A stretch of DNA of 64,000 bases from Motilibacter rhizosphaerae (GTDB taxonomy: Bacteria > Actinomycetota > Actinomycetes > Motilibacterales > Motilibacteraceae): positions 682,001 through 746,000 of the forward strand of contig NZ_SGXD01000001.1 in the NCBI RefSeq assembly GCF_004216915.1. Direction: 5' to 3'. Made by a program: the position numbers and the translations under genes. Positions 1 through 8,451 of this stretch are shown one piece after another (the stretch's first letter is position 1; each line of letters begins with the position of its first letter). Under the pieces are notes generated by a model. It did not search any database. It was not told where the DNA came from and saw nothing but the letters and a program-made list of their open reading frames with translations.

Positions 1-60
1 GTGGTCCGACCTCGCCCGAGATGAGCGCCGCGACGGGTCCCGAGACGAGCAGGAGCGCGT

Positions 61-1512
61 GTGAGCGACCAGACCGGTGCCCCGCAGAGCGGTGGGGGCA
101 GCAGCAGCGTCGTCGAGACCGACGTCGTCGTCATCGGTGGTGGTCCGGCGGGCGAGAACGCCGCTGACCGCGCCGTCCAGGGCGGCTTGCAGGCCGTGCT
201 CGTCGAGGGTGAGCTGCTCGGGGGCGAGTGCTCCTACTGGGCGTGCATGCCGAGCAAGGCGCTGCTGCGCGACACCCAGGTGCTGAGCGAGGCCAGGGCC
301 CTGCCCGGCGCGCGCGCCGCCCTCAGCGGCCAGCTGGACGTGGCGGCGGTGCTCGCCCGGCGCACGTCGTTCACCTCGGACTGGGACGACGCGGGCCAGG
401 TGTCGTGGGCCGACGGCGCCGGCATCAGCGTCCTGCGCGGTCACGGCCGCCTCTCCGGGGAGCGCGAGGTCACGGTCGAGACGGCCGAGGGGGTCCGTAC
501 GCTGCGGGCGAGGCACGCCGTCGTCCTGGCCACCGGCTCGACGGCCGTGGTCCCCGGCACCTTCGCCGACGTGCAGCCGTGGACCAGCCGGGAGGCGACG
601 TCCGCCAAGGAGCCGCCCGCGAGCCTCGTCGTGGTCGGCGGCGGGGTCGTCGCCTGCGAGCTCGCACTGGCGTGGCAGGGGCTGGGCTCGACCGTCACGC
701 TGCTCGTCCGCGACCAGGGCCTCCTCGGCCGGCTGGAGCCCTTCGCCGGCGAGCTCGTCCTCGCGGGGCTGCGCGAGCACGGCGTCGACGTCCGGCTCGG
801 GGTCAGCGTCGAGTCCGCCCGCCGCGAGGACGGCGAGGTGGTCCTCGGGCTCGCCGGCGGCGGTGAGGTGCGCGCGGCGGAGGTGCTCGTCGCGACGGGC
901 CGGCGGCCGCGTACCCGCGACGTGGGGCTCGAGTCCGTCGGGATCGACCCGGAGCACGCCGTCGAGGTCGACGACACGCTGCGGGTCCCGGGCTCGGACT
1001 GGCTGTACGCCGTCGGAGACGTCAACGGCCGCAACCTGCTCACGCACATGGGCAAGTACCAGGCCCGGGCGTGCGGAGACGCGATCGCGGCGCGAGCGCG
1101 CGGCGAGCAGCTCACCGGCGAGCGCTGGGCGAGGACGTCCGCGAGCGCCGACGCCGCGGCGACCCCGTCGGTGGTGTTCACCGTGCCCGAGGTGGCGTCG
1201 GTGGGGCTGACCCTCGCCGAGGCCCAGTCCCGCGGCCTGCGCGTGCGCGCGGTCGACTACGAGCTGGGTTCCGTCGCCGGCGCCTCGCTGCTCGCCGACG
1301 GCTACTCCGGGACGGCGCGCCTGGTCGTCGACGAGGACCGGCGCGTCGTCGTGGGCGCGACGTTCGTCGGCGCGGGCGTCGCCGAGCTGCTCCACTCGGC
1401 CACCGTCGCCGTCGTCGGCGAGGTGCCGCTGGAGCGCCTGTGGCACGCGGTGCCGTCCTACCCGACCATGAGCGAGGTGTGGCTCCGGCTGCTGGAGGCG
1501 TACGGCCTCTAG
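61..1512 (+). CDS. FAD-dependent pyridine nucleotide-disulfide oxidoreductase
   Basis: Cytoplasmic flavoprotein of the dihydrolipoamide dehydrogenase/mercuric reductase superfamily (483 aa, normal length). The N-terminal FAD motif GGGPAGENAA (about residues 26-35) is followed by the redox pair in CSYWACMPSK, a C-x4-C disulfide. A second dinucleotide fold (VVVGGGVVACELA, about 190-202) binds NAD(P)H, ATGRRPRT and YAVGDVNG complete the FAD site, and a dimerisation domain ends the protein. The usual HPT of the active-site His-Glu pair reads YPTMSE, so the catalytic His of dihydrolipoamide dehydrogenases is replaced by Tyr, as in mercuric reductases; the Cys pair of MerA's C-terminus is absent. 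The GTG start follows an AGGAG box. No pathway neighbour is present, so the substrate is unknown. Confidence 0.85.
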   Translation: MSDQTGAPQSGGGSSSVVETDVVVIGGGPAGENAADRAVQGGLQAVLVEGELLGGECSYWACMPSKALLRDTQVLSEARALPGARAALSGQLDVAAVLARRTSFTSDWDDAGQVSWADGAGISVLRGHGRLSGEREVTVETAEGVRTLRARHAVVLATGSTAVVPGTFADVQPWTSREATSAKEPPASLVVVGGGVVACELALAWQGLGSTVTLLVRDQGLLGRLEPFAGELVLAGLREHGVDVRLGVSVESARREDGEVVLGLAGGGEVRAAEVLVATGRRPRTRDVGLESVGIDPEHAVEVDDTLRVPGSDWLYAVGDVNGRNLLTHMGKYQARACGDAIAARARGEQLTGERWARTSASADAAATPSVVFTVPEVASVGLTLAEAQSRGLRVRAVDYELGSVAGASLLADGYSGTARLVVDEDRRVVVGATFVGAGVAELLHSATVAVVGEVPLERLWHAVPSYPTMSEVWLRLLEAYGL

Positions 1513-1535
1513 GGTGCGGTAACCTCGCTCCTGCT

Positions 1536-1626
1536 GGAGGCGTCGCCTAGTCCGGTCTATGGCGCCCGCCTGCTAAGCGGGTTGAGGCCTACAAGCCTCT
1601 CGCGGGTTCAAATCCCGCCGCCTCCG
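1536..1626 (+). tRNA. tRNA-Ser(GCT)
   Basis: The acceptor arm GGAGGCG (1536-1542) pairs with CGCCTCC (1619-1625). The anticodon loop CTGCTAA gives anticodon GCT, reading AGC/AGU serine codons. A long variable arm with a GAGGC/GCCTC stem is typical of class II serine tRNAs. The T arm is GCGGG-TTCAAAT-CCCGC. The CCA end is not encoded. Confidence 0.95.
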
Positions 1627-1632
1627 CACCCC

Positions 1633-1668
1633 CCGGCCGTCGGGCACGATCGCGTGCCCGGCGGCCGG
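1633..1668 (+). terminator. Hairpin terminator after tRNA-Ser
   Basis: A 16-bp stem with a single T-G wobble and a 4-base ATCG loop lies 6 bases after the tRNA. There is no T-run, which is common in high-GC actinobacteria. It also separates the tRNA from the convergent transporter gene. Confidence 0.7.
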
Positions 1669-1699
1669 ACCCGTCTCTGCTCACCCCCGCCGCCCTCGG

Positions 1700-1749
1700 C
1701 GGTGATCATGCACGTCTCGCGCCGCCCCAGGTCCTGCATGATCACGGGG
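1700..1749. repeat. Inverted pair of the TGCATGATCAC repeat
   Basis: Two copies of a short motif (core TGCATGATCAC) face each other here: CGGTGATCATGCACGTC at 1700-1716 and GTCCTGCATGATCACGGGG at 1731-1749. The same motif occurs six times at 59341-59634. The last codons of the adjacent transporter gene run into the second copy. Confidence 0.7.
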
Positions 1750-3223
1750 GAGGAGCGGGCGCGGCGGCGGTCGGGCGGCGGCCGAGCAGGGCGAGCACCG
1801 CGGCGGCGGCACCGACGAGCCCCACCGCGCCCAGGCCCTCCACCACCGCGAGCGCGACGGCAGCGGCGCGGCCGGCCCGCTCCGGGTCCACCGCCACCGC
1901 GGCGGCGAGCGTCGTGCCGGCGCCGGGCGCGGCGTACCGGAAGAGCGCGAGGCTCGCGCTCCCCAGCACGGCGATCCCGAGCGCGCCGCCCAGCTCCGCC
2001 CCGGCCTCGGAGACGGCGGACGCCGCTCCGGCGCGGGAGACCGGTGCACTCGCCACGACCGCGTCGGTCGTGACGACGTAGACGGGCGCGAGGCCGACGG
2101 CGGCGACGACGCTGCTCCCGACGACGGCCGGCAGGCCGCCGCCCCACGGCAGCGACACCAGCACGCCGGATCCCACCGCTGACAGCACCAGGCCGGCCGC
2201 GAGCACGGGGACGCGGCCGACCCGGCGCAGGGCGAGCGGGCAGAGCAGCGAGCTGACGCCGTACGCCGCGGCCCCCGGCACGCCCCAGGCCGCCGCACGC
2301 AGGGCCGACATCCCCAGCACGAGCTGGAGGTACTGAGAGACGAGGACCTCCGTGGCGTAGAGCACGGCGAACGCCAGGGCGTTGACGCCGAGCGGGACCG
2401 CACTGCCCCGGCGGCGCAGCAGGTCGAGGTCGAGCAGCGGGTGCTCGAGGCGCGCCTGCCGCCGCAGGAACGCGACCCCGACCAGGACGCCCGCTGCCCC
2501 GGCCAGCGCGTACGCGGTGCGCACGCCGTCCTGCCCGGCCTGCTCGACGCCCCAGACGGCGGGCAGGACCGCCGCGAGGAGCAGCCCGACGCTCGGCAGG
2601 TCGACCCGGCGCGTGTGCGGCTCGCGCACCTCGGGGAGGACGACCGGGCCGAGGACGAGCAGCAGCGCCATCACGGGGACGGCGACGAGGAAGACCGCGC
2701 CCCACCACGCCGCCGCGAGCAGGACGCCACCGACCAGCGGCCCGACGACGCCGCCGAGGGCGAAGCTCGCGGCCCACACGCCCAGGGCGGCGGAGCGGCG
2801 GCCGGGGTCGGGGAACAGGGCGCGCACCAGCGAGAGCGTCGAGGGCATCAGCGTGGCGCCGGACGCGCCCAGCAGCAGGCGGGCGAGCACGAGCACCAGT
2901 GGCGACGAGGCGCTGGCGGCGAGCAGGGAGGCGAGCGCGAAGCACGCTCCGCCCCAGAGCAGCACCCTGCGCCGACCCACCCGGTCGCCGAGCGCACCCA
3001 TGGGGACGAGCAGGGCGGCCACGACCAGCGCGTAGCTGTCGACGATCCAGAGCAGCTCGGCTCCGCTGGGCCGGAGGTCGGCGCTGAGCGCGGGGACGGC
3101 GAGGTCGAGGACCTGGGCGTCCATCGAGACGACGAGGCAGGGGAGCACGAGGACGGCGAGCCCCGCCCACGCCCGCCGGTCGGACACCCGTGCGGACTCC
3201 GCCGGCGCCAGCTGGACGGCCAC
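1742..3223 (-). CDS. MFS transporter, DHA2/EmrB-QacA type
   Basis: Predicted 493-aa inner-membrane proton-coupled exporter with about 14 hydrophobic helices. Helix 1 carries the DHA2 signature region LVVSMDAQVLDLAVPAL, and the loop 2-3 motif A region reads GALGDRVGRRRVLL. Motif C-like glycines (GGVVGPLVGG) lie in helix 5, all features of drug:H+ antiporters. I chose the GTG at 3223 because AGGAGCAGGAGG precedes it; a GTG 11 codons upstream (3256) is possible. It is transcribed divergently from the CGNR-type regulator only about 80 bases away, which is a plausible repressor/exporter pair. The substrate cannot be told. Confidence 0.85.
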   Translation of the reverse strand: MAVQLAPAESARVSDRRAWAGLAVLVLPCLVVSMDAQVLDLAVPALSADLRPSGAELLWIVDSYALVVAALLVPMGALGDRVGRRRVLLWGGACFALASLLAASASSPLVLVLARLLLGASGATLMPSTLSLVRALFPDPGRRSAALGVWAASFALGGVVGPLVGGVLLAAAWWGAVFLVAVPVMALLLVLGPVVLPEVREPHTRRVDLPSVGLLLAAVLPAVWGVEQAGQDGVRTAYALAGAAGVLVGVAFLRRQARLEHPLLDLDLLRRRGSAVPLGVNALAFAVLYATEVLVSQYLQLVLGMSALRAAAWGVPGAAAYGVSSLLCPLALRRVGRVPVLAAGLVLSAVGSGVLVSLPWGGGLPAVVGSSVVAAVGLAPVYVVTTDAVVASAPVSRAGAASAVSEAGAELGGALGIAVLGSASLALFRYAAPGAGTTLAAAVAVDPERAGRAAAVALAVVEGLGAVGLVGAAAAVLALLGRRPTAAAPAPPP

Positions 3224-3289
3224 GGCGCACCTCCTGCTCCTCGTGACACCGACCACCGTCCATCACCGGTGTGACACCTGTCAACCGCT

Positions 3290-3295
3290 TATACT
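3290..3295 (+). promoter_or_regulatory. -10 element of the CGNR gene; leaderless start likely
   Basis: TATACT ends six bases before the ATG at 3302, so transcription would begin at or next to the start codon. The sequence GGTGTGA is repeated at about 3268 and 3296, flanking this element, and could be a shared operator for the divergent exporter gene. Confidence 0.45.
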
Positions 3296-3301
3296 GGTGT
3301 G

Positions 3302-3847
3302 ATGGACGACGGGACGCTGCTCCTGCAGGACTTCCTCAACACCCACGAGCACCAGGTCGCGGACGAGCGGGTGGGGACCCCGGCGGCGCTGGCGGAGTGG
3401 TTCGTGCAGCACGGCCTGCTGCCAGCGGGCGTCCGGCTGACCGCGGCGGACGTCGTCCTGGCGCACGACCTCCGCGAGGGCCTGCGCGAGCTCGTGCAGG
3501 CGCACGCCGGGCACGACGTCGACGAGGCCGGCCTCGCGCGGCTCGAGACCGCGCTCGCCTCCGTCCCCCTGCGCCTCGTGCCGGAGCACGACGGCCGGCT
3601 GCGGCTGCGAGCGACCGGCGCCCGGCCCGTCGACCTCGCGCTCGCCCGGCTGCTCGCCGCCGTCGCAGCGGCGCAGGAGGACGGCAGCTGGGAGCGGCTG
3701 AAGGTGTGCGCGCGCGACTCCTGCCGCTGGGCCTTCCTCGACACCTCGCGCAACCGCTCGGGGCGGTGGTGCTCGATGGCGGGGTGCGGCAACGTCGTCA
3801 AGACGAGGCGCGCCTACGCCCGGCGCACGGGCCGCGCCGCGCCCTGA
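3302..3847 (+). CDS. CGNR zinc-finger/ABATE-domain protein
   Basis: 181-aa protein of the ABATE plus CGNR family, which is common in actinobacteria and thought to act as stress-related transcription regulators. The N-terminal part begins DFLNTH, typical of the ABATE domain. The C-terminal zinc finger has Cys ligands in CARDSC and RWCSMAGCGN, followed by the eponymous CGN and basic VKTRRAYARR (CGNR reads CGNV here). The start could be the GTG at 3299 or the ATG at 3302; the ATG is preferred because of the TATACT box just upstream. It is divergent from the MFS exporter, so it may control it. DNA binding is inferred from the family only. Confidence 0.8.
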   Translation: MDDGTLLLQDFLNTHEHQVADERVGTPAALAEWFVQHGLLPAGVRLTAADVVLAHDLREGLRELVQAHAGHDVDEAGLARLETALASVPLRLVPEHDGRLRLRATGARPVDLALARLLAAVAAAQEDGSWERLKVCARDSCRWAFLDTSRNRSGRWCSMAGCGNVVKTRRAYARRTGRAAP

Positions 3848-3978
3848 GCGCTGCGCCGTCCGCGTGGTCGCACGGCCTGCCCCGTCCAGCGCACTCAGGT
3901 ACGCCGCGTGACTGCCGACACTCCGGGTAGTCGTGCCCGGGTCCTTCGACCTTCCCGGGCCCCTCCGGAAGGCTCTCC

Positions 3979-4638
3979 ATGGTCCAGACCGCTGGTACGC
4001 GGCCCGTCCGCGTCTTCCTGCTCGACGACCACGAGATCGTCCGCCGCGGCCTCCGCGACCTGCTCGAGAGCGACCCCTCCATCGAGGTCGTCGGCGAGGC
4101 GGGGACCGCGGCCGAGGCGCGCCGCGGCATCCTCGCGCTGCTCCCCGACGTGGCCGTGCTCGACGGGCGCCTGCCCGACGGCAGCGGCGTCGAGGTCGCG
4201 CGCGACGTGCGCTCCGCGCACCCCGAGATCCACGTGCTCATCCTCACGTCGTACGACGACGACGAGGCGCTGTTCGCCGCGCTCACGGCCGGCGCCTCGG
4301 GCTACCTGCTCAAGCAGATGCGCGGCGACGACCTGGTCGAGGCCGTGCACCGCGTCGCCGCCGGCCAGTCGCTGCTCGACCCCGCCGTCACGGCACGCGT
4401 CATCGACCGCCTGCGCGGAGGTGGCCGGCCGGACCGCCTCGGCAGCCTCACCGAGCAGGAGCGCCGCATCCTCGGCTACATCGCCGAGGGCATGACCAAC
4501 CGCGCGATCGCGGAGACCCTCGGCCTCGCCGAGAAGACGGTGAAGAACCACGTGTCGAGCATCCTCGGCAAGCTCGGGCTGGAGAGCCGCACGCAGGCCG
4601 CGATCTTCGCGACCAAGCACGTGCAGAAGAGCGCCTAG
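3979..4638 (+). CDS. NarL/FixJ-family response regulator
   Basis: 219-aa two-component regulator. The receiver domain (about 10-130) has the acidic pair D16/D17, phospho-acceptor D62 in VLDGRLPDGSG and Lys in YLLKQM. The C-terminal LuxR-type helix-turn-helix (LTEQERRILGYIAEGMTNRA, then a second helix with AEKTVKNHVSSILGKLG) binds DNA. The overall plan resembles DevR/DosR. No kinase is adjacent; the GAF-type histidine kinase at 13191-14738 is the nearest candidate partner. Its stop codon overlaps by four bases the stop of the convergent M50 protease gene, so there is no terminator between them. Confidence 0.9.
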   Translation: MVQTAGTRPVRVFLLDDHEIVRRGLRDLLESDPSIEVVGEAGTAAEARRGILALLPDVAVLDGRLPDGSGVEVARDVRSAHPEIHVLILTSYDDDEALFAALTAGASGYLLKQMRGDDLVEAVHRVAAGQSLLDPAVTARVIDRLRGGGRPDRLGSLTEQERRILGYIAEGMTNRAIAETLGLAEKTVKNHVSSILGKLGLESRTQAAIFATKHVQKSA

Positions 4639-5117
4639 GCGCGTACGGGTCCGGCGAGCGCGCGCGCCGCGTCCGTCCCCGGCAGCGGGAGCACGGACCC
4701 GAGCACGGCCACCGCGTCCGCGAGGGCGAGCACCTGCCCGTAGGTCCCCCACACGGCGCCTCGCGCGGTGAGCGCGAGCGGCACCGCGACCGCGAGGAGC
4801 GCCCCGCTCGCTGCAGGTCCTGCCAGGCAGGTCAGCGCATGGCCACGGGCATCGTGGGCGGGGGAGCGGCGTACCGCGGCGGAGACGAGCCCACGCACCA
4901 CCAGGCCGTGCACGCGGATGCCGTGCAGCCGGGCGGCCAGCGCATGGGCGCCCTCGTGCACGGCCGTCGAGGTCAGGACTGCCGCGAGCGCAGCCACTCC
5001 GCCGAGCATGGCGCGACTCCCCGCTCCGCGGACCAGCAGGGCGCCCGTGACTCCCGCGACGAGCATCGCGTGCTCCGCGACCGCGCGGCGGGTCAGCTGC
5101 AGCCGCGCCTCAGGCAC
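4635..5117 (-). CDS. Small M50-type intramembrane metalloprotease of the RiPP locus
   Basis: 160-aa membrane protein with about four hydrophobic segments. The motif VHEGAHALAA (HExxH) near residue 54 and the later GPAASG resemble the zinc site and NPxxG-like region of site-2 proteases. It is the last gene of the RiPP operon and its GTG start overlaps the end of the decarboxylase gene. The likely role is membrane-linked removal of the leader peptide or export, which is inference from position. It is shorter than typical site-2 proteases, and the second zinc-ligand motif (LDG-type) is only weakly recognisable as LPGTDAARA. Confidence 0.65.
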   Translation of the reverse strand: MPEARLQLTRRAVAEHAMLVAGVTGALLVRGAGSRAMLGGVAALAAVLTSTAVHEGAHALAARLHGIRVHGLVVRGLVSAAVRRSPAHDARGHALTCLAGPAASGALLAVAVPLALTARGAVWGTYGQVLALADAVAVLGSVLPLPGTDAARALAGPVRA

Positions 5118-5688
5118 TGACGGCCTCCCGCTCGCGCGACCACGCAGCCACCCAGCGGAGCACCTCGGTCAGCGGCGGCGTCGCCCCCTCGCCCGAGGAG
5201 CCGTCGGCGAGCGCGACCCCGTGCACTGGCGGGACGACGCCGATGCCGTCCGCGCGCAGCTGGTCGGCATTGCGCTGCACCACGGGCTTCCTCCACATGA
5301 CGTGGTTCATGCTCGGGACCACGACGACCGGGCAGGCCGCCGCGAGCACGGCGGCGCCGAGCAGGTCGGGAGCCGTCCCCGCGGCCGTCCGCGCCAGGAA
5401 GTCCGCCGTGGCAGGCAGGACGAGCAGCAGGTCCGCCCACGACGCGACCTCGACGTGGTCGACGGCGGGTGACGTGACCGGCCGTGCCTCGACCCCCAGC
5501 ACCTCCGCCCCGCTCATCACGGCCAACGCCCGGGGAGCCACGAACTGCGTGGCAGCAGGGGTGAGCACGACGCGCACCTCGGCGCCGAACAGCTGGCGCA
5601 GGGCGAGGACCTGCGTGGGGGTGTGCGCGGCGGAGATGGAGCCGGTGACCCCCAGCAGCACGCGACGTGGACAGGGCGGGAGGTGCAT
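5110..5688 (-). CDS. LanD-like flavoprotein cysteine decarboxylase
   Basis: 192-aa member of the homo-oligomeric flavin-containing Cys decarboxylase (HFCD) family. GVTGSISA near the N-terminus binds the FMN phosphate, VDHVEVASWAD contains the active-site His, PATA matches the PASANT position, and PSMNHVMW matches the family's PxMNxxMW signature. In RiPP pathways this enzyme oxidatively decarboxylates the C-terminal Cys of the precursor to an enethiol, the first step to aminovinyl-cysteine. The precursor at 8488-8685 ends in its only Cys, which fits exactly. Its ATG overlaps the upstream stop as ATGA, implying translational coupling. Confidence 0.85.
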   Translation of the reverse strand: MHLPPCPRRVLLGVTGSISAAHTPTQVLALRQLFGAEVRVVLTPAATQFVAPRALAVMSGAEVLGVEARPVTSPAVDHVEVASWADLLLVLPATADFLARTAAGTAPDLLGAAVLAAACPVVVVPSMNHVMWRKPVVQRNADQLRADGIGVVPPVHGVALADGSSGEGATPPLTEVLRWVAAWSREREAVSA

Positions 5689-6563
5689 CAGGGCTCCAGC
5701 GGGTCGTCGGGGCTAGGGGTCGGGCGCAGCGACGCGAGCAGCGGCGAGTCGAGCAGGGTCGCCGCGACCGCGTCCGCCGCGCGGACAGGGGCGCTGTCCG
5801 CGCCGAGCAGCGTCGCGAGCCGCAGGCGGTGGTCCACGACCTTGAGGAGCGCGGCCGCCTCCACCTGATACCAGGGCGGCGTCCCGCCGTGGCCGGCGAC
5901 GACCGCCCGGCTGCCCGCCAGCAGTCCCGCGGCCGTGCCCGGTGCGCCGGGCGCGACGAGCATCGCCAGCTCGAGCAGGTCCCCGAGCAGGTGCCCCAGG
6001 TCCCACCCGGCGGGAGCCGACGTCCCGCCGACCCACCAGGTGAGGACCGCCTGCCGCGCCGGTTCTCCACTCGCCGGGACGACGAGGTGCCCGAGGGCGG
6101 GCTGCCCGTGGACCGCCGTGCGAGCCGAGTCCGCGAGCAGCTCCAGTGCGTCTCGGACCGGGCCGACCAGGTCGCCCGGCAGCTCACGGGCTCGAGCGCG
6201 CACGCGGACGAGCGCGGGCGGCTCGGTGTCGCCGGTGGGCAGGTGGTCGGGTACCCCGGCCAGCAGTGCACCGAGGGCGCGGAGCACCTCCGCGTCCGGG
6301 AGTCCTCTGCCGGTCCGTATGTCGTCGGCGACCGTCGAGCCCGGCCAGGGGAGCGGGTGCGCCCAGCCGTCCCCGGCCGCCGCAGCAGCGACCGCGGACA
6401 CCGGGCCGCTGCGGAGGAGCGCCACCCGCGCGGCGTACGCGGCGGCGGGCGCCGGCGGCACCTGCCAGAGCTCGGGCGGAGCCGTCGCGACCGGAGCGTC
6501 GACGAGGAGGTGACGTGAGCCGGTGCTGACGAACACGCGCTGCAGCAACGGTTCTGTGCTCAC
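5688..6563 (-). CDS. Degenerate kinase-like RiPP protein (LxmX/TvaE-like, putative cyclase partner)
   Basis: 291-aa protein without a clear family by eye. The segment GWDLGHLLGDLLEL resembles RWDLGCLVGDLLFGWL in the kinase encoded two genes upstream. However, the kinase catalytic loop HGDLKSNN is replaced here by GHLVVPAS, so it looks like a catalytically dead relative. Class V lanthipeptide and thioamitide loci carry a third protein of this sort next to the kinase and the HopA1-like lyase, and it is thought to help dehydration or ring closure. The GTG start overlaps the preceding stop (GTGA). The function is inferred from position and the partial similarity. Confidence 0.55.
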   Translation of the reverse strand: MSTEPLLQRVFVSTGSRHLLVDAPVATAPPELWQVPPAPAAAYAARVALLRSGPVSAVAAAAAGDGWAHPLPWPGSTVADDIRTGRGLPDAEVLRALGALLAGVPDHLPTGDTEPPALVRVRARARELPGDLVGPVRDALELLADSARTAVHGQPALGHLVVPASGEPARQAVLTWWVGGTSAPAGWDLGHLLGDLLELAMLVAPGAPGTAAGLLAGSRAVVAGHGGTPPWYQVEAAALLKVVDHRLRLATLLGADSAPVRAADAVAATLLDSPLLASLRPTPSPDDPLEP

Positions 6564-7423
6564 CAGACCACCAGTTCGGACGAGCCCGGGTTGAGGTGGG
6601 GCGCGTCGAGGCGGATGCCCGCGGCGACGAGCGCGGCGCGGGCGGCGGCGTACCTCTCCTCGCTCGTGGCGCCGGCACCGGCCGCCAGCAGGCCCCGGGC
6701 GAGCAGCCCGCAGCGGTGCTGCCCGAAGCTCACCGGCCCGTGCTCCTGCGACGGGTCCTCCGCGACGGCGAGGCCGCGCGCCAGGCGCCTGGCGAGGGCC
6801 GGGACCCTGTCGTCCACGCCGGCCGCGAGCGCCGCGTGGGCGCCGCGCACGACCGGCCAGGCGGCGGGGAGGTCGCCCCGGTCGACGTAGAGCACCGCCG
6901 CGTCGGGGCGCGGGTACGCCGCCAGCGACGAGAGGACCTTGCAGGTGAAGCGCATCCCCAGCGCGTCCAGGCCGCCGACGAGGGCGTCGAGCAGCGCGGG
7001 CGCGGCGTCGGGGCGCACGGCGACGTAGGTGCGCACGAGCGACCCGCGGGCCAGCCCGGCCCGGCCGGACACGAGGAAGAAGCCCGGGGAGGCGTACGGC
7101 CGGGCGGTGGGGAAGCGGACGTCGAGCCCGCCGCCGGAGGAGGCGCGCACCTCGTCGAGGGAGGCGCGCAGCACGATCCCGCGGCGCTCCACGAGCAGCC
7201 CGGTGCTGTCGTGCCAGGCCCAGCCGGGCTCCCAGCAGGAGCGCCCGCCGTCCGCCCGCCGCAGGGCGGTCAGCAGCCCGGTGTCCGCCGCCGGGGCGGC
7301 CCCGGCCGCCTCGCCTTCACCGCCGAGGTAGTGGGTGCGGTACAGGTGGCGCGTCAGCCGCGGGAGGTCGTCGTCGCGGACGGGCTCGGCGGCCACGGCC
7401 CGCAGGAGGGTCTCGGTGCTCAC
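6560..7423 (-). CDS. HopA1-family putative phospho-Ser/Thr lyase (LxmY/TvaD-like)
   Basis: 287-aa protein. Features include HLYRTHYLGG near the N-terminus, RTYVAVRPDAAPALLDALV in the middle, the stretch FTCKVLSSLAAYPRPDAAVL, and the C-terminal LNPGSSELVVW. This layout matches the HopA1 effector-like proteins of class V lanthipeptide and thioamitide clusters, which remove phosphate from phosphorylated Ser/Thr to give dehydroamino acids. The GTG at 7423 is chosen because it overlaps the kinase stop codon as GTGA; longer readings upstream lie in another gene. Family assignment is by recollection of conserved segments, so alternatives remain. Confidence 0.65.
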   Translation of the reverse strand: MSTETLLRAVAAEPVRDDDLPRLTRHLYRTHYLGGEGEAAGAAPAADTGLLTALRRADGGRSCWEPGWAWHDSTGLLVERRGIVLRASLDEVRASSGGGLDVRFPTARPYASPGFFLVSGRAGLARGSLVRTYVAVRPDAAPALLDALVGGLDALGMRFTCKVLSSLAAYPRPDAAVLYVDRGDLPAAWPVVRGAHAALAAGVDDRVPALARRLARGLAVAEDPSQEHGPVSFGQHRCGLLARGLLAAGAGATSEERYAAARAALVAAGIRLDAPHLNPGSSELVVW

Positions 7424-8430
7424 AGCAGGGTGTCCCTCAGCTCGGCGGGGCGGCGCAGCAGCGAGCCTGCGACGTGGAGGCCGGCGAGCGCGAGCGCCGG
7501 CAGTGCTGGCGCGTGCATGGCGGCGGAAGCCGTGCGCTGCAGCAGGAACAGCGCGGCGTACCGGAGGCAGACGAGCTCGTCGTCGGCGGAGAGGTCCCGT
7601 CCGCCGGAGCGGTACGCGGCGAGCAGGCGCCGCACCCGGGTCTGCACGACGTCGAACGGCTCCCCGCTGGCGAGCCAGGAGTCGAGGGTGCCGCCGGCGC
7701 TGAAGCGCAGCCCGGCGAGCCACCCGAAGAGCAGGTCGCCCACCAGGCAGCCGAGGTCCCAGCGCCCGTCGCCCCAGCCGGCGGTCTCCCAGTCGATCAG
7801 CCGCACGGCCGAGGAACCTCTGCTGCAGAGGATGTTGTTGGACTTGAGGTCGCCGTGGACGAGCGTGTCACAGTGCCACTCGGCCACGAGCTCGGTGAGC
7901 GGCCCAGCGAGGCCGCGGGCGCGGACGGCTACCAGCAGCTCGGCGTAGCCGTCGGGGTAGCGCGCGAGCGTCCGGGGGGTCGGGGCGAGCAGGCCGTCGG
8001 TGACGCTGCGGGCGTGCTCGACGACGGGCAGGCCGCAGCGCGCCCCGCGTACGCCGTGGAGCGTGGCGAGCGTGCGCCCGAGCTCGTCCAGCACGTCCGG
8101 CCGAGCGGCGACGGCGACGTCGAGGGGGTCGTGGTCATTGAGGAACTCCGTCACCAGCAGGCGGTCCTCCGCGTCCACATGGAGGACGCGAGGGGCTACG
8201 GGGGGCGTGGGGAGGAGCCGGGCGACGGCGCGCAGCCGGCGGCCCTCGTCCACGACGTCGGCCGACCAGCCGCCCTCCGAGTCCTGCCGCGCCTGCTTGA
8301 CGAGCACGGCCGGCGCGGGCGCAGCCTGGGCCCGGTAGCACCAGCTGCGCTGGTGCAGCGGCTGCAGCGCGACGTCCGCGGCTGTCGGGACGAGGCCGTG
8401 CCGGCGGAGCACGGCGGTCGGGGCGGTCAT
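7420..8430 (-). CDS. APH-like kinase of the RiPP locus (LxmK/TvaC-like)
   Basis: 336-aa aminoglycoside-phosphotransferase-fold protein. LVKQARQ near residue 45 supplies the ATP-binding Lys, HGDLKSNNIL is the catalytic loop (Asp and Asn), and LIDWETAGWGD carries the metal-binding Asp. In class V lanthipeptide-type loci such a kinase phosphorylates precursor Ser/Thr before elimination by the HopA1-like protein. It is the first modification gene after the precursor, separated from it by a strong hairpin. Its stop overlaps the start of the lyase gene. A stand-alone antibiotic kinase is unlikely given this context. Confidence 0.75.
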   Translation of the reverse strand: MTAPTAVLRRHGLVPTAADVALQPLHQRSWCYRAQAAPAPAVLVKQARQDSEGGWSADVVDEGRRLRAVARLLPTPPVAPRVLHVDAEDRLLVTEFLNDHDPLDVAVAARPDVLDELGRTLATLHGVRGARCGLPVVEHARSVTDGLLAPTPRTLARYPDGYAELLVAVRARGLAGPLTELVAEWHCDTLVHGDLKSNNILCSRGSSAVRLIDWETAGWGDGRWDLGCLVGDLLFGWLAGLRFSAGGTLDSWLASGEPFDVVQTRVRRLLAAYRSGGRDLSADDELVCLRYAALFLLQRTASAAMHAPALPALALAGLHVAGSLLRRPAELRDTLL

Positions 8431-8451
8431 GGCAGGTCCTCGGGGATCGGG

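Noticed and set aside
7420-8430. Aminoglycoside resistance kinase
   Set aside because: The fold motifs match, but coupling to a RiPP precursor, lyase and decarboxylase makes a biosynthetic role far more likely.
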